Source: Cryptomeria japonica (lineage: Eukaryota > Streptophyta > Pinopsida > Cupressales > Cupressaceae). From it: a DNA stretch of 64,000 nucleotides. The stretch covers positions 232,612,733 through 232,676,732 of the forward strand of contig NC_081414.1 in NCBI RefSeq assembly GCF_030272615.1, in the 5' to 3' direction. The position numbers were made by a program, and so were the translations under genes. Below, one piece after another: positions 60,913 through 64,000 of the stretch. Each line of letters starts with the position of its first letter. Within the stretch, counting starts at the first letter, position 1. The notes beneath the pieces were generated by a model. It saw only the letters and a list, made by a program, of their open reading frames with translations. It was not told where the DNA came from and did not search any database.

Positions 60913-62870
60913 ATTAGCCAAAAAAATTGATTAATAGTTGAAATCAGAGTGAGTGGTAGTTAGAATTTTAACACGTGATGCAAGAAATTTGTCATGAATT
61001 TGTATTTAAATTTGCATTTGATTTAAATTTTGATTTTTGAAAATATCAAATGACATGCACATGAATGAAATTAGTTGGAAATTAGAGTTTGGGAATTTTG
61101 AATTTCGAACTAAGAAAAAAATTAAATTAAATAAATTTGAGAAATTTATTTAATTTGAAAGACATAGTTAGCTAATTAAATAATTTAAAGAAATTATTTA
61201 ATTAGGGGAAAATAGAATTAAATGATAAAGACTATTTAACTAAAGTAAAATTTAGACACATAAAAATTTCCATTAAAATGTCCTCTTAGTTAATTAAAAT
61301 TTTTCCAACATCATCAAGTGGATCCATTAATTAATATTCATTTATCATTATTCGATTATTCTCCATTATACTATTCATTATATTAATACTCATGTCCATA
61401 TCATTATTCCATTAAATCAATAATATATTCATTATTTCATTTAATTATATAATCCATTAATAACATTATTCTTTATTAAATCCATTTTTTTAAATCAATT
61501 TCCTAAATATCTCTCATACCAACTTCATCTCCTATTTATCATTCCCACTCTATCTATTTCTCTCATCTAATGCATGTGGGATAAACATTCTTCATTTTTA
61601 CATCAATCCTTTATCCCACATTCGCCCTAAAACCTGGATTCACCCGGAGAATTCCTATAAAAGAAGAGCCCCTCTCCCATTTTGTGATCCACAACTTTTG
61701 CATTCAAAATGTGTTGCTTGCATCCATAATCTTGACATCTTGAGCACATATCCACTATCTTTACATTTCAAGCATTGATTATCTCTTGCATCTCTTGTTT
61801 TCTCGTATCCACTTTCAAACTGCATTCTCAAATCTCCATTTCCTCATAGCCTTTTGCATAAGTGCTTCTGAGAGCAATAATGTTAAATGCAAAATCTTGA
61901 GGAATAGAAGTGCAATGGAGTTTAGCTTGGTTTGCATGCATGTGTATGAGCTTCATTTAGATTAGTTGTTTGAATGTGTGTGTTTTACAGGAAACTTCAT
62001 TGTTGGATGTTGGAAGATTGAATCTTGTATTCAATCCATTTCCTCCATCTACACAAATAAATCATAAAAATTAAATAATAAATTATTTTATTAAATTTAA
62101 GGGAGAATAGTCAATTAATTAAATGATTAAGATAGAAACTAAATAATTAGTCGGTGTTGAGAATGAAGATTAGTAATTTAGAAGAATAAATTTAGATTAA
62201 TTAAATAATTAAAGATTATTTAATTAACTATCATACCTATATTTTAAAAATCTAAGTAAAATAGGTCAAGAGATCAAGTTTGAAATTATATAATATTTAT
62301 AAATAAATTTGAAGTGAACAATGTAATGTGCAACATCGATGCATGGAATCCATAAATCAGTTGTTCCACATTTGAATAATTTTAATAAATTATATAAATT
62401 TAGTTATAAAGTAGTTCAAAGTTCAAAAAATTTAACCATCCATAGATAAAGTATGAGGTGCAAATAAAGTCAATGATAGATGATGTTTTTAATTGAATTT
62501 GGTTTGTTTATTTTTGTTTAATGATTGTAAGAATGATACACAATGCATAAAAGAGTGCAGTTAATTATATTTGAATTATTAATAATCAAAATGAGACAAA
62601 GACAATATCATAAACTTTAGAACTATGACAATAACATTTGTAATAAATTATGCAAATTAAAAATTTCAAATCATTTATCAAATGGTATTTCAGAAAAAAA
62701 ATAAAAATCACTTAGTTAATTGTTCATGCAGTAGTAATAACTCTGAAACAACATCTATAATATAATATCAAAATTGAATTTAGTCAAAGATACAATGTGT
62801 AAATAGTTTTCAACAATTTGTCAAATAAAATTTGAAGAATATTTTCATTTAGTTAACCATTTATATACTG
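60913..62870 (+). other. AT-rich; possible LTR remnant with TATA box near 61.65 kb
   Basis: CCTATAAAAGAAGAGCCCCT at about 61655 looks like a retroelement promoter with a short start-site region behind it. No matching repeat or termini were found, so this is tentative. The rest is AT-rich non-coding DNA. Confidence 0.35.
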
Positions 62871-62871
62871 T

Positions 62872-64000
62872 AGTGTCCCTCCTGGACTTGCATTTTGATT
62901 TATGCATTGATAGACATATATAGATTCTTATGTGATGTTTTGACTCATGGTTATGACCCTATTTCTATCTCAGATGATATTGATGATGCTAGATACTTTA
63001 TATAAACATATGTTATTTGATGATTTATGAGGATGATTGTTACATCTTAGACTATATTGATGATGGACCTATATTTGATGGTTTATAGGTGCTCATTATT
63101 CATTATGGATCATATTTCTTATGCTAAACCTAGTCATGATCATATGGGTCGAGTTGATGCTTTGATGATTGTGATTGTCTTCTAGTGTCTTCGTGATTAG
63201 AGATGATGTCATACCACTCATTGCAAGCATGATATGACATCGTGATTCTCTATCACTTGCCTGATCATTTATGATGTATATCTGTTGTATATATCTTGTG
63301 TTGTGTTTAGTGGTGGATGTAGGTTTGCAAGTACCAAACATCGACTCCACTTGGTCTCACAGGTTTGAGCGTATATTTATCCCAATGGAAAGTTGTTGGA
63401 GATGGCATACGTTTCCCTCTTACACTCTAGGCTTAAGTTGTCTACCTTGTCAGTTTTGTGTAGTGGCGCAAGTCGGTGGTTAGAGTCTTGTGTTGTTGTT
63501 CAACCCTATGTCGAGTTGCTTGAGTTGTTGTGAGGATGTGGTTATTATTTAATTATGATTGGATCAATATAATTTATTAATGCTTAAATTAATTTATTAT
63601 ATAGTATGGTTACTTAATTATTTGGATAATTTTTTATTGAGATTTTATATTTATTTTATTGGCTTGATTAATGTTTATTGAACTTGATTTATTAAATTAT
63701 TGTTTAATTTGATTATTTTTTAATTATTTATTGTTTAATATTATTTTTCCTATGAGGGTTTGACTTTATATTTAATTGGATTTCATTTGTGTTGGTTTGC
63801 ATTTATTTATTTATTGGGTTGAATTATTATTTGTTTGATAATGTTTATATTATTATTATCTTGTTACTTGGTAAACCAGATATATTATATAGTTTACCTG
63901 CCCTTCATTTCTATTGGTTGATTTTGTGAGAGGCAAGTTAATAATATTATTTATATTATTTACCTCGAAACTATGCAAGGTAGGTAAATAATATAGTTTT
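62872..64000 (+). mobile_element. Possible LTR start, cut by the window end
   Basis: TGTAGTGTCCCTCCTGGACT resembles the 5' end of a Ty3/gypsy-type LTR. Composition changes here to GATGAT-rich sequence. No second copy or coding domain is present, so the call rests on the terminus alone. Confidence 0.3.

Overview
The window reads as intergenic and intronic DNA of a seed plant with a large, transposon-filled genome. A gymnosperm is my best guess (inference). The reasons are one host gene with an 8-kb intron, nested retroelements, tRNA-derived SINEs and almost no other host coding sequence.

The left two thirds (1-42.5 kb) are layers of transposable elements. Six copies of one unusual family, called E0-E5 here, dominate. 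Intact copies begin TGTTG and end CAACA and are flanked by perfect 5-bp target-site duplications (E1 CCTCC, E3 GGATG, E5 TTCTC). They are 6.5-7.6 kb long but show no long terminal repeat inside. Four copies (E1, E3, E4, E5) carry decayed versions of one gene of about 1,060 codons that I do not recognise. From 5' to 3' the layout is: terminal hairpin, copy-specific repeat array, splice acceptor, the gene, a telo-box palindrome and TATA box, a conserved GTAAGT donor, and a hairpin ending in CAACA. This fits a very large solo LTR whose U3 carries a gene, though a new transposon class is not excluded.

Nesting: E1 (789-7320) sits inside E0 (window start to 9682). E2 (about 10.4-12.2 kb, minus strand) lacks the gene. 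E3 (15847-23484, minus) is alone. A LINE (about 24.5-42.46 kb) is split by E4 (about 28.53-33.60 kb, minus) and E5 (33860-41176, plus). The LINE reads in frame across the E5 site once E5 and one duplication copy are set aside.

The right third holds the one convincing host gene, an AHL (AT-hook, PPC domain) gene on the minus strand. Exon 1 is 56222-55484, exon 2 is 52221-52172 and exon 3 is 44088-43960. Splice sites and phases agree; the 3' exons were not found. Its introns hold a SINE, a gypsy integrase fragment and tandem repeats. Beyond exon 1 are a second SINE (57198-57489) with a 16-bp duplication, a short non-autonomous LTR retrotransposon (58460-60907, minus) and AT-rich sequence with possible LTR pieces.
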